A DNA stretch of 63,511 bases from Candidatus Bathyarchaeia archaeon (GTDB lineage Archaea; Thermoproteota; Bathyarchaeia; Hecatellales; Hecatellaceae): the NCBI GenBank assembly GCA_038883335.1, contig JAVZMI010000008.1:1-63511 (forward strand), written 5' to 3'. Positions 42,803-51,590 of the stretch are shown piece by piece (positions within the stretch are counted from its first letter, which is position 1; every line of letters starts with the position of its first letter). Made by a program: the position numbers and the translations under genes. The notes under the pieces were generated by a model. That model was not told the DNA's origin. It did not search any database and was given only the letters and a program-made list of their open reading frames with translations.

Positions 42803-43876
42803 TCATAGATTAAATTTCCTCTCAGCCGCCGTGACCAGCCCCATCGGGCCAGTCATCATCACATCTCCTGCCGGTGCTGGAAAACACACATCAAGCCCTA
42901 CGCCGTACAGGAGACCCCTATTAGGCCCGGTTGCCGCTATCTTCTCAGCATTGAACGGTTCAGCTTTCGCGTCGAGGTATACTACACCGTGGCCTCCCTC
43001 GCTGAAGACCTCCTCATCTTTTGCAAGTTTAGCCTCAAAGTCGAGGATCAGCTTCTTAGCCGTGGCAGGTGTCAACAGCCTAGTGTGGTGTTCTAGCAGT
43101 CCCTTCACCTCCCCATCGTTGAGGAGTGCCATCACTGTATGCCCATTGCCTACATTCACAGCCAAAAGGGAGCCTACGCGTTCTACTCTGGGATCTTTAC
43201 GGCATCCAACCAATGCAGCCGGCCCCGTATCCATGACTAGGACTTTCGCGTGAGGCAGTTGCCTTTTTGCGGCTTTGGCTGCAGCTTTCATCCTCAAATA
43301 GTATGGGGGTATTTCTCCTTCAGAGAAGGCTAAGGCGTCAGCTCTATTGTTCCTCTCTAACTGCACCCTAATAGTCTCCATCCTGAACTTGCGGTTGCTT
43401 ACCCCTTTAGGGGCAGCGCCGTGGTCCTGAACCGCCACCGCGACGATGTCTACATCGGAGAGAGATTCTCCCAGGCTTCCAAGAAAGCCCTTTAGTGAAT
43501 TGATATTAACCTCTGATATCTCAATAGTTTCGCCCTTGAAGCTTCCGAGTTCCGCTTCATCGCGAATTACATCGACTCCCATTTCCAGAACTTCTTCAAG
43601 GTTACTCCTGACCGTGTAAGCTGCCTCTTCCGTCATGACTACTTTTAAACGTCTACTCAAATGTTGCATCAGAGCGGAAACTATGGGTCCTCCTCCTATT
43701 GTCTCACCCGTCAAGAATATCCCAACCCCCCTCCTAGTGGCATCCCTGACTTTCTCGGCTAGAACTGTTGTGGGGCTGGGCAGAACCATTTTGATGCAGT
43801 TCTCAAGGTTTTTATCTTCATCGTAAAGTAGGATATCTGAAGTTCCCATCCCAATGTCGATCGTTAGGATCTTCAT
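42803..43876 (-). CDS. DUF1786 protein (ASKHA-like fold)
   Basis: A 357-residue protein of the DUF1786 family, sometimes mislabelled as pyruvate formate-lyase activating enzyme. It has two phosphate-loop-like motifs of the acetate/sugar kinase-Hsp70-actin fold: MKILTIDIGMGTSDILLYDED at the N-terminus and LLAVNVGNGHTVMALLND near 237, with VLVMDTGPAALVG between. That argues for ATP binding or a sugar/acyl kinase activity, but the function is unknown. Divergent from ilvD, with a 108-base A/T-rich promoter region between. Confidence 0.8.
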   Translation of the reverse strand: MKILTIDIGMGTSDILLYDEDKNLENCIKMVLPSPTTVLAEKVRDATRRGVGIFLTGETIGGGPIVSALMQHLSRRLKVVMTEEAAYTVRSNLEEVLEMGVDVIRDEAELGSFKGETIEISEVNINSLKGFLGSLGESLSDVDIVAVAVQDHGAAPKGVSNRKFRMETIRVQLERNNRADALAFSEGEIPPYYLRMKAAAKAAKRQLPHAKVLVMDTGPAALVGCRKDPRVERVGSLLAVNVGNGHTVMALLNDGEVKGLLEHHTRLLTPATAKKLILDFEAKLAKDEEVFSEGGHGVVYLDAKAEPFNAEKIAATGPNRGLLYGVGLDVCFPAPAGDVMMTGPMGLVTAAERKFNL

Positions 43877-43941
43877 CCTGTAAATAATTACTTTAATTAT
43901 TATTAAGAGTTAGTGGAACAGCCATCCCCAGCTCCAAAATG

Positions 43942-43960
43942 TTATAAACATAAAAATAAA
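43942..43960 (+). promoter_or_regulatory. ilvD promoter (TATA region)
   Basis: TTATAAACATAAAAATAAA holds one or two overlapping TATA boxes 25-45 bases before the ilvD start codons (TTG 43985, ATG 43988), so the leader must be very short. The opposite side of the spacer has the A/T-rich CTTAATAATAATTAAAG of the DUF1786 promoter. Confidence 0.5.
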
Positions 43961-43984
43961 ACTCAAAGGTTGGCGTGATTTAGT

Positions 43985-45646
43985 TTGATGAGGTTAAGGA
44001 GTAGGGAAGTTATTGAGGGGGTCGATCGAGCTCCTCACAGGGCGTTATTGAAGGCTTTCGGGCTTACTGACGAGGAGCTCAGAAAACCCTTGGTCGGTAT
44101 AGCAAACTCTTGGAATGATATAGTCCCTGGCCACCACCACCTCAAACTCTTAGCGGACCGTGTTAGATCCGGGATACTAGAAGGAGGGGGGGTGCCCCTA
44201 GAATTCAACACGATAGCCATCTGTGACGGTATCGCGATGGGACATGAGGGCATGAAAGCCCCGCTCCCAAGCCGTGAGGTTATTGCAGCCTCGGTGGAGC
44301 TAATGGCTCTGGCCCACGGCTTCGACGCTCTTGTTCTAATATGTTCCTGCGACAAGATCGTTCCAGGGATGCTCATGGCAGCCTGCCGCTTGGATCTCCC
44401 AGCCATAATGGTAACGGGCGGATGCTCACTCCCAGGACAGTTAAACGGTGAGAAGGTTACAATCAACAAAATCTTCGAGGCAGTGGGCGCGGCGAAGGCT
44501 GGCAAGATAACCCATGAGAAGTTAACTCTATTAGAGAACCTCGCCTGCCCAACCTGTGGTTCATGCCAAGGTATGTATACAGCAAACACGATGCAGTGTC
44601 TGGTTGAAGCTATGGGTTTCTCTCTTCCCTACTCCGGGACTACCCCAGCAGTATACACCGCGAAGTATAGGCTAGCCGCTTTGAGTGGGAGGCAAGTCAT
44701 GGAGCTCTTGGCAAGGGGGCTTACGCCCTCGAGGATACTCGGCAGAAAATCCTTTGAGAACGCCATCATAGTTGATCAAGCCCTCGGTGGCTCCACGAAT
44801 ACCGCGCTCCACCTTCCAGCCATAGCTCACGAGTTGGGAATAGAGTTGACACTCGACGACTTCGACCGGCTGGGCAAGGTAACACCTCACATCTGCAATA
44901 TAGAACCTTCTGGTGAAGCTACCGTTGTCGACCTTCACAATGCCGGTGGTGTTCCAGGCGTGTTAAAGACGCTTAGTCCACTACTCCACCTTGACGCATT
45001 GACGGTTACAGGTATGACTGTTGGAGAGAACATTCGCGCCGTCGAAGTAAGAAACAGACAGATAATTCGAACACTCGAGAACCCATTCCATAAAGAAGGC
45101 GGGATAGCTGTTCTTAAAGGTAATCTGGCACCTGATGGCGCTGTTGTGAAACAGAGCGCTGTAGATGAGAGCATGCTAAGGTTTGAGGGCGAGGCGAAAG
45201 TTTGCAACTCCGAGGAAGAGGCTTTGAAGGCTATTTATGATGGCGAAGTTAAGGCGGGCTGTGTTCTCATCATACGCTACGAGGGGCCACGGGGCGGCCC
45301 CGGCATGAAGGAGATGTTGGCTGCAACAGCGGCTCTGGCGGGTATGGGCTTAAATAAAGGTGTAGCCTTGTTGACAGATGGGCGTTTCTCCGGCGCCACT
45401 CGAGGGCCTTGCGTTGGGCACATCTCGCCTGAGGCAATGGCGGGGGGTCCTATAGCTGTTGTGGAGGAGGGCGACATGATAGAAATAGACATACCGCAGC
45501 GTAGGCTTGAACTTAAGATCTCAAGCGACGAGATTGATAGCCGACTTAGAAGGTGGAAACCCCCACCTCTAAAGATTAGGAAGGGCTGGCTTGCCACCTA
45601 CGGTAGGATAGCCCAGTCGGCTAGTAGCGGAGCTATATTCGAGTAA
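43985..45646 (+). CDS. ilvD: Dihydroxy-acid dehydratase
   Basis: An Fe-S dehydratase converting 2,3-dihydroxy-isovalerate and -methylvalerate to the 2-keto acids, the third common step of Val/Ile/Leu synthesis. The 553-residue protein has cluster cysteines in [20 protein letters not shown] and [40 protein letters not shown] near the C-terminus, and [19 protein letters not shown] early on. TTG 43985 is immediately followed by ATG 43988; either may be used. It belongs functionally with leuA/cimA and ilvE further downstream, although other genes intervene. Confidence 0.96.
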   Translation: MMRLRSREVIEGVDRAPHRALLKAFGLTDEELRKPLVGIANSWNDIVPGHHHLKLLADRVRSGILEGGGVPLEFNTIAICDGIAMGHEGMKAPLPSREVIAASVELMALAHGFDALVLICSCDKIVPGMLMAACRLDLPAIMVTGGCSLPGQLNGEKVTINKIFEAVGAAKAGKITHEKLTLLENLACPTCGSCQGMYTANTMQCLVEAMGFSLPYSGTTPAVYTAKYRLAALSGRQVMELLARGLTPSRILGRKSFENAIIVDQALGGSTNTALHLPAIAHELGIELTLDDFDRLGKVTPHICNIEPSGEATVVDLHNAGGVPGVLKTLSPLLHLDALTVTGMTVGENIRAVEVRNRQIIRTLENPFHKEGGIAVLKGNLAPDGAVVKQSAVDESMLRFEGEAKVCNSEEEALKAIYDGEVKAGCVLIIRYEGPRGGPGMKEMLAATAALAGMGLNKGVALLTDGRFSGATRGPCVGHISPEAMAGGPIAVVEEGDMIEIDIPQRRLELKISSDEIDSRLRRWKPPPLKIRKGWLATYGRIAQSASSGAIFE

Positions 45647-45754
45647 CCTCCCATACAAACGTAGGTGCAGGTTTTGAGGGCTAGTGTTTACTTTAGGAAA
45701 TATAAGATAAATAAACATGTACTGCACTCATTAGTTCTGTTGGGGTTTGGGTAG

Positions 45755-47152
45755 GTGACGGTGAAGACTGACATAGCCGTCATAGGTGCTGGGCCGGCCG
45801 GACTATTCGCAGCCCTCGAGCTGGCTGAGAGGTGTAATCTCAAAGTTTTGGTTATAGACCAAGGCAATGAGCCTCTCAAGAGGGTCTGCCCGGAGCAAAC
45901 CAGTTATAGAGGCTGCAGCAAATGCATACCTTGCAATGTTCTTTGTGGCGCCGGCGGGGCTGGTACCCTCTCGAGTGGTAGACTGAACCTGCGCCCTGAC
46001 ATTGGTGGTGACCTTGTATCGTTAGTGAGAAGTGAGGAGGAAGCCCGCAATCTAATAGCTGAAGTTGACAAGGTCTTCCTCAAATATGGTTGCCCTGAGA
46101 AGCTTTACAACCCTAAGACTGAAGAGGTTGCTGAACTGGAGAGAAGGGCAGCAGCATTCGGGGTTAAATTCATCTCGATACCACAACGTGAAATCGGAAC
46201 CGATAGGGCACCAATGGTGATACAAAACTTTATGGACGACCTCCGCAGCAAGGGTGTGGAGTTCCTCCTTCGGAAGAAGGTAACTCACCTAGACAAGGGC
46301 GTAGTTCAACTTAACGGCGGCGAGGTGGTTGAGTGTAAATACATCTTGGCTGCCCCAGGGCGGAGTGGCCAGAATTGGCTTGCGGAGGAAGCTAGAAGGC
46401 TTAAGATTCCCACTAAGTATGAGCCCATAGATATCGGAGTGAGGGTTGAGGTTCCATCAGTTATCATGGAGCCTATTACCAGGATAAACCGTGACCCAAA
46501 GTTCCACATCTACACCGAGACTTATGATGACTTCCTCAGGACCTTCTGCGTGAACCATGAAGGCTTCGTATGCTTAGAGGTCTATGATGAAGGATATGTG
46601 GGTGTGAATGGTCACTGCATGTCCAGCAGCAAATCCTCCAATACAAATTTCGCCTTCCTAGTGCGCGTGGCTCTGACGGAGCCCCTCGAAGACAGTTCAG
46701 CTTACGGTCGAACGATAGCTACCCAGACTACGACTCTAGGCGGTGGTCGTCCCATCATTCAAAGGCTGGGTGACCTTGTAAAAGGTCGCAGGTCTACTTG
46801 GGATAGGATTGAGAGGGGTAACGTGAAGCCGACATTGAGGAGTGTGACTCCTGGCGACATAGCTATGGCTATGCCCCACCGGTTAGTGACCGATATAGTT
46901 GAAGGATTGAGGAAACTGGATCACGTAATCCCAGGTGTAGCATCAGCCTCAACACTCCTATATGCGCCAGAGGTTAAATTCTCTGCGCACAGAATATACA
47001 CTAATAAGTATCTTGAAACAACTATAGAGAACATTTTCGTAGCTGGAGATGGTGCGGGTTTATCGAGGGGGATAGCCACAGCCGCCGCGACAGGCATCCT
47101 AGCGGCTCGGGGCATTCTTAGAAAGGAAGGCATTACGATAAAGAATCAGTAA
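45755..47152 (+). CDS. FAD-dependent dehydrogenase (COG2509 family)
   Basis: A 465-residue flavoprotein. The N-terminal dinucleotide fold is IAVIGAGPAGLFAALELAE (7-25), and a cysteine cluster CSKCIPCNVLCGAGGAGTLSSG (about 54-75), characteristic of COG2509 proteins, may bind a cofactor or serve in redox chemistry. The C-terminal FAD signature is NIFVAGDGAGLSRGIATAAATGILAARGI. The reaction is unknown. GTG 45755 follows GGGTAGGTGAC-like sequence. It is 108 bases after ilvD and 75 before the HDAC-like gene, all on the plus strand. Confidence 0.83.
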   Translation: MTVKTDIAVIGAGPAGLFAALELAERCNLKVLVIDQGNEPLKRVCPEQTSYRGCSKCIPCNVLCGAGGAGTLSSGRLNLRPDIGGDLVSLVRSEEEARNLIAEVDKVFLKYGCPEKLYNPKTEEVAELERRAAAFGVKFISIPQREIGTDRAPMVIQNFMDDLRSKGVEFLLRKKVTHLDKGVVQLNGGEVVECKYILAAPGRSGQNWLAEEARRLKIPTKYEPIDIGVRVEVPSVIMEPITRINRDPKFHIYTETYDDFLRTFCVNHEGFVCLEVYDEGYVGVNGHCMSSSKSSNTNFAFLVRVALTEPLEDSSAYGRTIATQTTTLGGGRPIIQRLGDLVKGRRSTWDRIERGNVKPTLRSVTPGDIAMAMPHRLVTDIVEGLRKLDHVIPGVASASTLLYAPEVKFSAHRIYTNKYLETTIENIFVAGDGAGLSRGIATAAATGILAARGILRKEGITIKNQ

Positions 47153-47227
47153 CCCCACAAATGGGAAAAGAGGCAGCTTAAATGGGCATTAGGTAAATAC
47201 ACCATAAATAAGATGTCGGGTTGAGAT

Positions 47228-47968
47228 GTGAAGATAGTCTACCATGAAAATTTTTGCGTAGTTTATACAGATGACCCTGCAGCCAAGCCTGGCAGAATCG
47301 AGAGCATTCGCGACGCGTTGCAGGGTGTGTTTGATTTCGTTGAGCCCAGCCCAGCAAGCGAAGAAGACTTGTGTCTAGTGCACACGCCCGCTCACATAGA
47401 ACTGGTTAAACATCAAAGGCTCGTCTACGAGGTTGCACTCTTGGCAGTTGGAGGTGCAGTAAAGGCTGGTGAGCTAGCTGCGGGTGGTGAGCCAGCCTTC
47501 GCGTTGGTTAGACCTCCAGGTCATCACGCTGGGAAAGATATGCGATGGGGTTTCTGCTATTTCAACAACATAGCTATATCGGTGCAGAGATTACTTCGGC
47601 GTGGGGTTGTAAAAAAAGCAGTCATAGTTGACTTCGACCTCCACTTCGGGGATGGAACCGACAACATATTCCGGAATGTGTCTGAGGTATCATATTTTCA
47701 CCTCCCAGAAAATAACAGCCTGGAGGCGTTGGGCGGTTATCTTGACTCTAGGGAAGGCTACGAGATAATCGCTGTTTCAGCAGGATTCGATAGACATCGC
47801 GATGATTGGGGAGGCATACTCAGCACTGAGGATTACAAGTCTATAGGCGAAATTTTAAAAGAATATTCCAAGAAATGTTGGGGGCGTGTCTTCGCGGTGC
47901 TTGAAGGAGGATACAACAATGAGGTTCTCGGCAAGAATGTCAGGGCATTCCTGGAAGGTTTAGGATAG
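47228..47968 (+). CDS. Histone deacetylase / AcuC-family hydrolase, compact form
   Basis: A zinc-dependent amidohydrolase of the arginase-deacetylase fold. The active site is intact: LVRPPGHHAGKDMRWGFCYFNN (His-His pair and FCYFNN), VIVDFDLHFGDGTDNIF (zinc Asp and His), VSAGFDRHRDDWGG (second zinc Asp region) and VLEGGYNNEVLG (GGY). At 246 residues it is about 100 shorter than usual bacterial or archaeal members, lacking part of the N-terminal helices and some loops. Substrates in archaea may be acetyl-lysine of chromatin proteins, acetylpolyamines or acetoin-related compounds. GTG 47228. Confidence 0.85.
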   Translation: MKIVYHENFCVVYTDDPAAKPGRIESIRDALQGVFDFVEPSPASEEDLCLVHTPAHIELVKHQRLVYEVALLAVGGAVKAGELAAGGEPAFALVRPPGHHAGKDMRWGFCYFNNIAISVQRLLRRGVVKKAVIVDFDLHFGDGTDNIFRNVSEVSYFHLPENNSLEALGGYLDSREGYEIIAVSAGFDRHRDDWGGILSTEDYKSIGEILKEYSKKCWGRVFAVLEGGYNNEVLGKNVRAFLEGLG

Positions 47969-48213
47969 ACACAGCATAGTCACCAAAAACAGGGTATATT
48001 GCAGATCCCAGTTTAAGGTATACTCCACCATGAGTGGGGCTTCTACAACTCAGATATCGAGCAGAAGCTGAGGCTCTCCATCTTGGACATCGAATACGTC
48101 TGGCCTAGGCATCTGACTGTTTGGAGTTGCAAATTACACGTAATCCTTAATTAGCAGCTCCTTTTACTAGGAGCAGTAAAGTGGCGAATAAACCAGAAAA
48201 CCTCCACTATGCT
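47969..48213. other. Gap before tRNA-Pro with a decayed coding-like stretch
   Basis: No complete gene. The plus-strand frame from 48017 to the stop at 48154 reads like coding sequence (HEWGFYNSDIEQKLRLSI, EYVWPRHLTVWS) but has no start codon and no family I know, so it may be a gene remnant. GCTCCT-tttact-AGGAGC at 48157-48174 is a perfect 6-bp hairpin, perhaps a terminator, and ATAAAC at about 48189 is a possible tRNA promoter element. Confidence 0.35.
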
Positions 48214-48308
48214 GGGGCTGTGGGCTAGTTTGGTCTACGCTTGGTGGCTTGGGCCCACCAGATCGCCGGTTCAAAAGGTGCAACCTGGAAGTCCGGCCAG
48301 CCCCACCA
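48214..48308 (+). tRNA. tRNA-Pro (UGG) with a 16-base T-loop intron and encoded CCA
   Basis: GGGGCTG pairs with CAGCCCC, followed by discriminator A and an encoded CCA (48306-48308). D-arm GGC...GCT, anticodon arm GGTGG-CTTGGGC-CCACC with anticodon UGG, variable AGATC, T-arm GCCGG-TTCAAA[intron]T-CCGGC. The intron at 48276-48291 (AGGT-GCA-ACCT hairpin plus GGAAG) lies between T-loop positions 59 and 60. Without it the body is exactly 76 bases with all stems paired. A TATA-like ATAAAC lies about 25 bases upstream, and a T-run follows at 48330-48336. Confidence 0.88.
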
Positions 48309-48329
48309 TACTATTGTATCCTGAGAAAG

Positions 48330-48336
48330 TTTTTTA
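48330..48336 (+). terminator. T-run downstream of tRNA-Pro
   Basis: GTTTTTTA lies 22-30 bases after the tRNA end, flanked by the inverted repeat ATCCT/AGGAT. It can end the tRNA transcript; the adjoining TTTTTTATTTA could also be the TATA region of the following leuA-like gene. Confidence 0.4.
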
Positions 48337-48383
48337 TTTAGGATGCCGCATTAAGCGGGCTGAGAGATGTAAAATGGGGTATC

Positions 48384-49916
48384 ATTTTATTTGCGAGTAA
48401 ATTTGCGGACAGAATAAGACTTTTTGACACTACGCTGAGGGATGGCGAGCAGACGCCAGGTGTCTCATTAAGCCCAGAGGATAAGTTAAGGATAGCGAAG
48501 GCGCTAGACGAGTTTGGAGTGGACGTCATAGAGGGCGGCTTCGCGAGAGTTTCTAAAGGAGATTTCTTAGCGCTTCAAATGATGGCGAGAGAAGGTCTCA
48601 GGGCGGAGGTCTGTAGTATGAGCCGCGGTGTTGAGGAAGACATAAAAGCTGCCGCTGATTGTGGAGCTCAAAGTATACATTTGGTACTTCCTACCTCAGA
48701 ACTCCACCTCAAACACAAGCTTAAAAAAAGCACGGGAGAACTCCTCCAGCTGGCAACCGAGTGCGTGAAGTATGCAAAGAAGCTGGGGTTAATAGTTGAG
48801 CTTTCCGCCGAGGACGGCTCAAGATCTGATATGGCGTTTCTCAAAGAGTTCTTTTCAACAGGTCTTTCCGCGGGCGCAGATAGACTTTGCCTCTGCGATA
48901 CTGTGGGCTGTCTAACTCCTGAACGCTCCTACGAGATGGTCTCAGACCTCAAAGCGTCTTTAAAGGCGCCTCTAAGTATCCACTGTCACGATGACTTTGG
49001 GATGGCTGTTGCCAATTCCGTTGCGGCTTTAAAGGCTGGCGCAGATCAAGTGCATGTCACAGTAAACGGTCTAGGTGAGCGAGCCGGTAATGCTGCATTA
49101 GAGGAGGTTGTCATGAGTCTACTCTGCCTCTCAAATGTGAAATTAAATGTGGACACGGCGAAGCTTTACAGTCTATCCAGGCTAGTCTCCAGATTGACTG
49201 GTGTTGCTATACCGCCCAACAAGGCTATTGTAGGTGATAACGCGTTCGCCCACGAGTCTGGGATTCACACACACGGCGTCTTAGCTAATCCCCTAACCTA
49301 TGAACCGATCTCTCCAGAGATAGTGGGTGTGCGGAGGAGGTTGCTGGTAGGTAAACATGCCGGGCTTCACGGTGTGAGGGCTCTACTAGATCAAATGGGC
49401 CTACACCCGACACAGGAGCAATTACTTGAAATCTTCAAAAGAGTTAAGGATCTCGGTGACAGGGGCAAGAAGGTGAGTGAGCCTGACCTGCAGGCTATAG
49501 CCGAGACTGTAATGGGCATCCCCCCTCTCAGACCCATAAAACTGAAAGAGCTCACAGTCATAACTGGTGATAAGATAACTCCGACAGCGTCAGTCAAACT
49601 TGAAGTTTTTAATAAGGTATTTGTAGAGTCAGGTGTGGGGGTGGGCCCTGTGGACGCTGCTATAAACGCGATAAAGAAAGTTGGGGCAGCTGTCGCCGAG
49701 ATAGAACTGGACGACTATTATGTAAAATCGATCACAGGAGGTACCGATGCCGCTGTGGAGGTAGCTTTGAGGCTCAGGAAGAGAGATCGGACGGCCACGG
49801 CTATTGGAACGCGAAGTGACATAGTTATGGCTAGCGTAGAGGCATTCGTAAGTGGGATGAACTTCCTTATGGCCAACTATTCAGATCAAAGCGGCAAGAC
49901 AACCAATCAAACTTAA
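48384..49916 (+). CDS. leuA: 2-isopropylmalate synthase / citramalate synthase family
   Basis: A DRE-TIM acyltransferase condensing acetyl-CoA with 2-ketoisovalerate (leucine) or pyruvate (citramalate, isoleucine). RLFDTTLRDGEQTPGVSL is the catalytic and metal signature, SIHCHDDFGMAVANSVAAL supplies the His-x-His metal ligands, and AFAHESGIHTHGVL is the flap; the C-terminal 120 residues form the LeuA allosteric dimer domain. Substrate (LeuA or CimA) cannot be fixed. No ATG, GTG or TTG exists in frame between the stop at 48339 and the essential motif: ATT 48384 (behind GGGGT), ATA 48414 or CTG 48360 are the choices. A sequencing frameshift is the alternative. I used ATT 48384. Confidence 0.85.
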   Translation: MLFASKFADRIRLFDTTLRDGEQTPGVSLSPEDKLRIAKALDEFGVDVIEGGFARVSKGDFLALQMMAREGLRAEVCSMSRGVEEDIKAAADCGAQSIHLVLPTSELHLKHKLKKSTGELLQLATECVKYAKKLGLIVELSAEDGSRSDMAFLKEFFSTGLSAGADRLCLCDTVGCLTPERSYEMVSDLKASLKAPLSIHCHDDFGMAVANSVAALKAGADQVHVTVNGLGERAGNAALEEVVMSLLCLSNVKLNVDTAKLYSLSRLVSRLTGVAIPPNKAIVGDNAFAHESGIHTHGVLANPLTYEPISPEIVGVRRRLLVGKHAGLHGVRALLDQMGLHPTQEQLLEIFKRVKDLGDRGKKVSEPDLQAIAETVMGIPPLRPIKLKELTVITGDKITPTASVKLEVFNKVFVESGVGVGPVDAAINAIKKVGAAVAEIELDDYYVKSITGGTDAAVEVALRLRKRDRTATAIGTRSDIVMASVEAFVSGMNFLMANYSDQSGKTTNQT

Positions 49917-50071
49917 CCTTAACTCTCTTTTCCCCTCTAATTTTGGGTTTTTAGCCACTAGGTTTGCCGCGTCGCTTGGGTGACACACGGTTGCATAGAA
50001 TTTATTGGTAGCAGAGCGGTGGACGTTAAACTCATTTAAAATGGCGTAGCTTATTACTACTGGTTGGTGTT

Positions 50072-51565
50072 GTGTTCTTGGGCTCAATCGTAGGTCTTAT
50101 AGACAGAGAAGGGTTTGGTGTCGGCGAAAAAATCGTTGAGATGTTACGTATCTTACAACATAGAGGCCCAGACGCGTTTGGAGTAGCTTCGGAGGATACT
50201 TTTCAGGTGGAGAAGAGCCTTGAAGATTTAGATGTAAGAGAAGTGGATGCGCCGATAGCTGTCGGGTGCAATGCTCTGAATCTTACAGACAAACCTGGAG
50301 AGATGGAAATTCCTGTCTACAGCATAGATGGCATCGTGAAAGTGCAGGAGGGGGAAGTCTATAGCGAAGCCCCAGTCTTCAAGCAGAAAGACGATCTCTC
50401 CTCAGAGTGTGTGAAGGTTGCCAGAGATTTGAGAGGTGCGTATGCCTTCGCGCTTCTATGTGGAGATAAAATCTACCTTACTTGCGATTCTATTGGGGCC
50501 AAACCAATATTCCTCGGAGAGAACGATAGGTATGTTGGTTTCGCCTCGGAGAGGAAGGCACTCTGGAGAGTCGGAATCAACAACACCCGCATAATCCAAG
50601 CTGGCACCGTCGCCGTTTTGGGCGCTGGGGGGATATCAACCCTACCAGCTCCTCCGATAGTGGAGGGCGCTTTAAGATATTTTGACATGGAGAGCGCGGT
50701 CAAGGAAGTTCAGCCGGTGCTCAAGGCTGCCTGTAAAGTTAGAGTTTACCCCGAGGCTAAGAGAATTGGCGTACTCTTCTCAGGTGGGCTTGACAGTTCC
50801 CTCATAGCCTACGTGCTCCGTGAGTTAGGTTTGGAGGTCGTGCTCTATGTCGGTGGGCTTGATGGCTCCTGTGATGTTGAGGCAGCTCGCTGTTCAGCCG
50901 ATGAGTTAGGTTTCGAGTTACGTGAGGCTTCTATCTCTTTAGATGAATTCGAAGAGTGCATATGTAGGGTGGTGTATGCGATTGAAAGCTTCAACTCTGT
51001 AAATGTGGGTGTGGCTCTCCCTATCTACTTAGCCTCTCGAATGGCGCGGGAGGATGGGTTGAGGCTTTGCTTCTCAGGTCAGGGGTGTGATGAACTTTTT
51101 GGGGGCTACTCTCGATATCTTAATGTTCTAAGTGAGAGCGGCTACGAAGGTCTACAAGCCGTTTTGTGGCGCGATGTTGGAAGGCTGAGTGAGGGGGCGC
51201 AGAGAGATGGGGCTGCTGCTCTTGCAAACAGCGTCGAGTTGAGGAGTCCTTTCATAGATCGCGACCTAATCGATGTTGTAATGGGCATCTCACCGGAACT
51301 GAAGGTGGCAGGAACCAACGATAAACTTAGAAAACTGGTTCTGCGTAGGCTCGCAAAGGAGTTAGGTCTACCTGAATCAATCGTTGTAAGGGTTAAGAAA
51401 GCAGCGCAGTATGGCTCTGGGGCTGAGAAAGCATTAAAAATGCTAGCTAAAGAGAAAGGATTTAGTGTGGATTCTATGTTGCAGAAAATATATGTCAAAT
51501 TTAAATATATGGTTGAAAGATGCGTAAATGTTCCACAACTAAGGGATGCATGGTTGTTAACGTGA
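50072..51565 (+). CDS. Asparagine-synthetase-like protein lacking the glutaminase cysteine
   Basis: A 497-residue AsnB-type protein. The C-terminal synthetase domain is intact with the PP-loop VLFSGGLDSSLIAYVL (about 232) and CFSGQGCDELFGGYSRYLN. The N-terminal half keeps the class II glutaminase fold, including LQHRGPDAFGVAS, but the invariant Cys2 is missing: from GTG 50072 the start reads MFLGSIVGLIDREG, and from TTG 50078 it reads MGSIVG, so Gly stands where MCSIVG/MCGIVG is expected. It therefore probably uses free ammonia or another amine donor. The product may be asparagine or another amidated compound. Lies between leuA/cimA and ilvE on the same strand. Confidence 0.83.
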   Translation: MFLGSIVGLIDREGFGVGEKIVEMLRILQHRGPDAFGVASEDTFQVEKSLEDLDVREVDAPIAVGCNALNLTDKPGEMEIPVYSIDGIVKVQEGEVYSEAPVFKQKDDLSSECVKVARDLRGAYAFALLCGDKIYLTCDSIGAKPIFLGENDRYVGFASERKALWRVGINNTRIIQAGTVAVLGAGGISTLPAPPIVEGALRYFDMESAVKEVQPVLKAACKVRVYPEAKRIGVLFSGGLDSSLIAYVLRELGLEVVLYVGGLDGSCDVEAARCSADELGFELREASISLDEFEECICRVVYAIESFNSVNVGVALPIYLASRMAREDGLRLCFSGQGCDELFGGYSRYLNVLSESGYEGLQAVLWRDVGRLSEGAQRDGAAALANSVELRSPFIDRDLIDVVMGISPELKVAGTNDKLRKLVLRRLAKELGLPESIVVRVKKAAQYGSGAEKALKMLAKEKGFSVDSMLQKIYVKFKYMVERCVNVPQLRDAWLLT

Positions 51566-51590
51566 GTATACACTTCAGCAGGTGGGTTAA

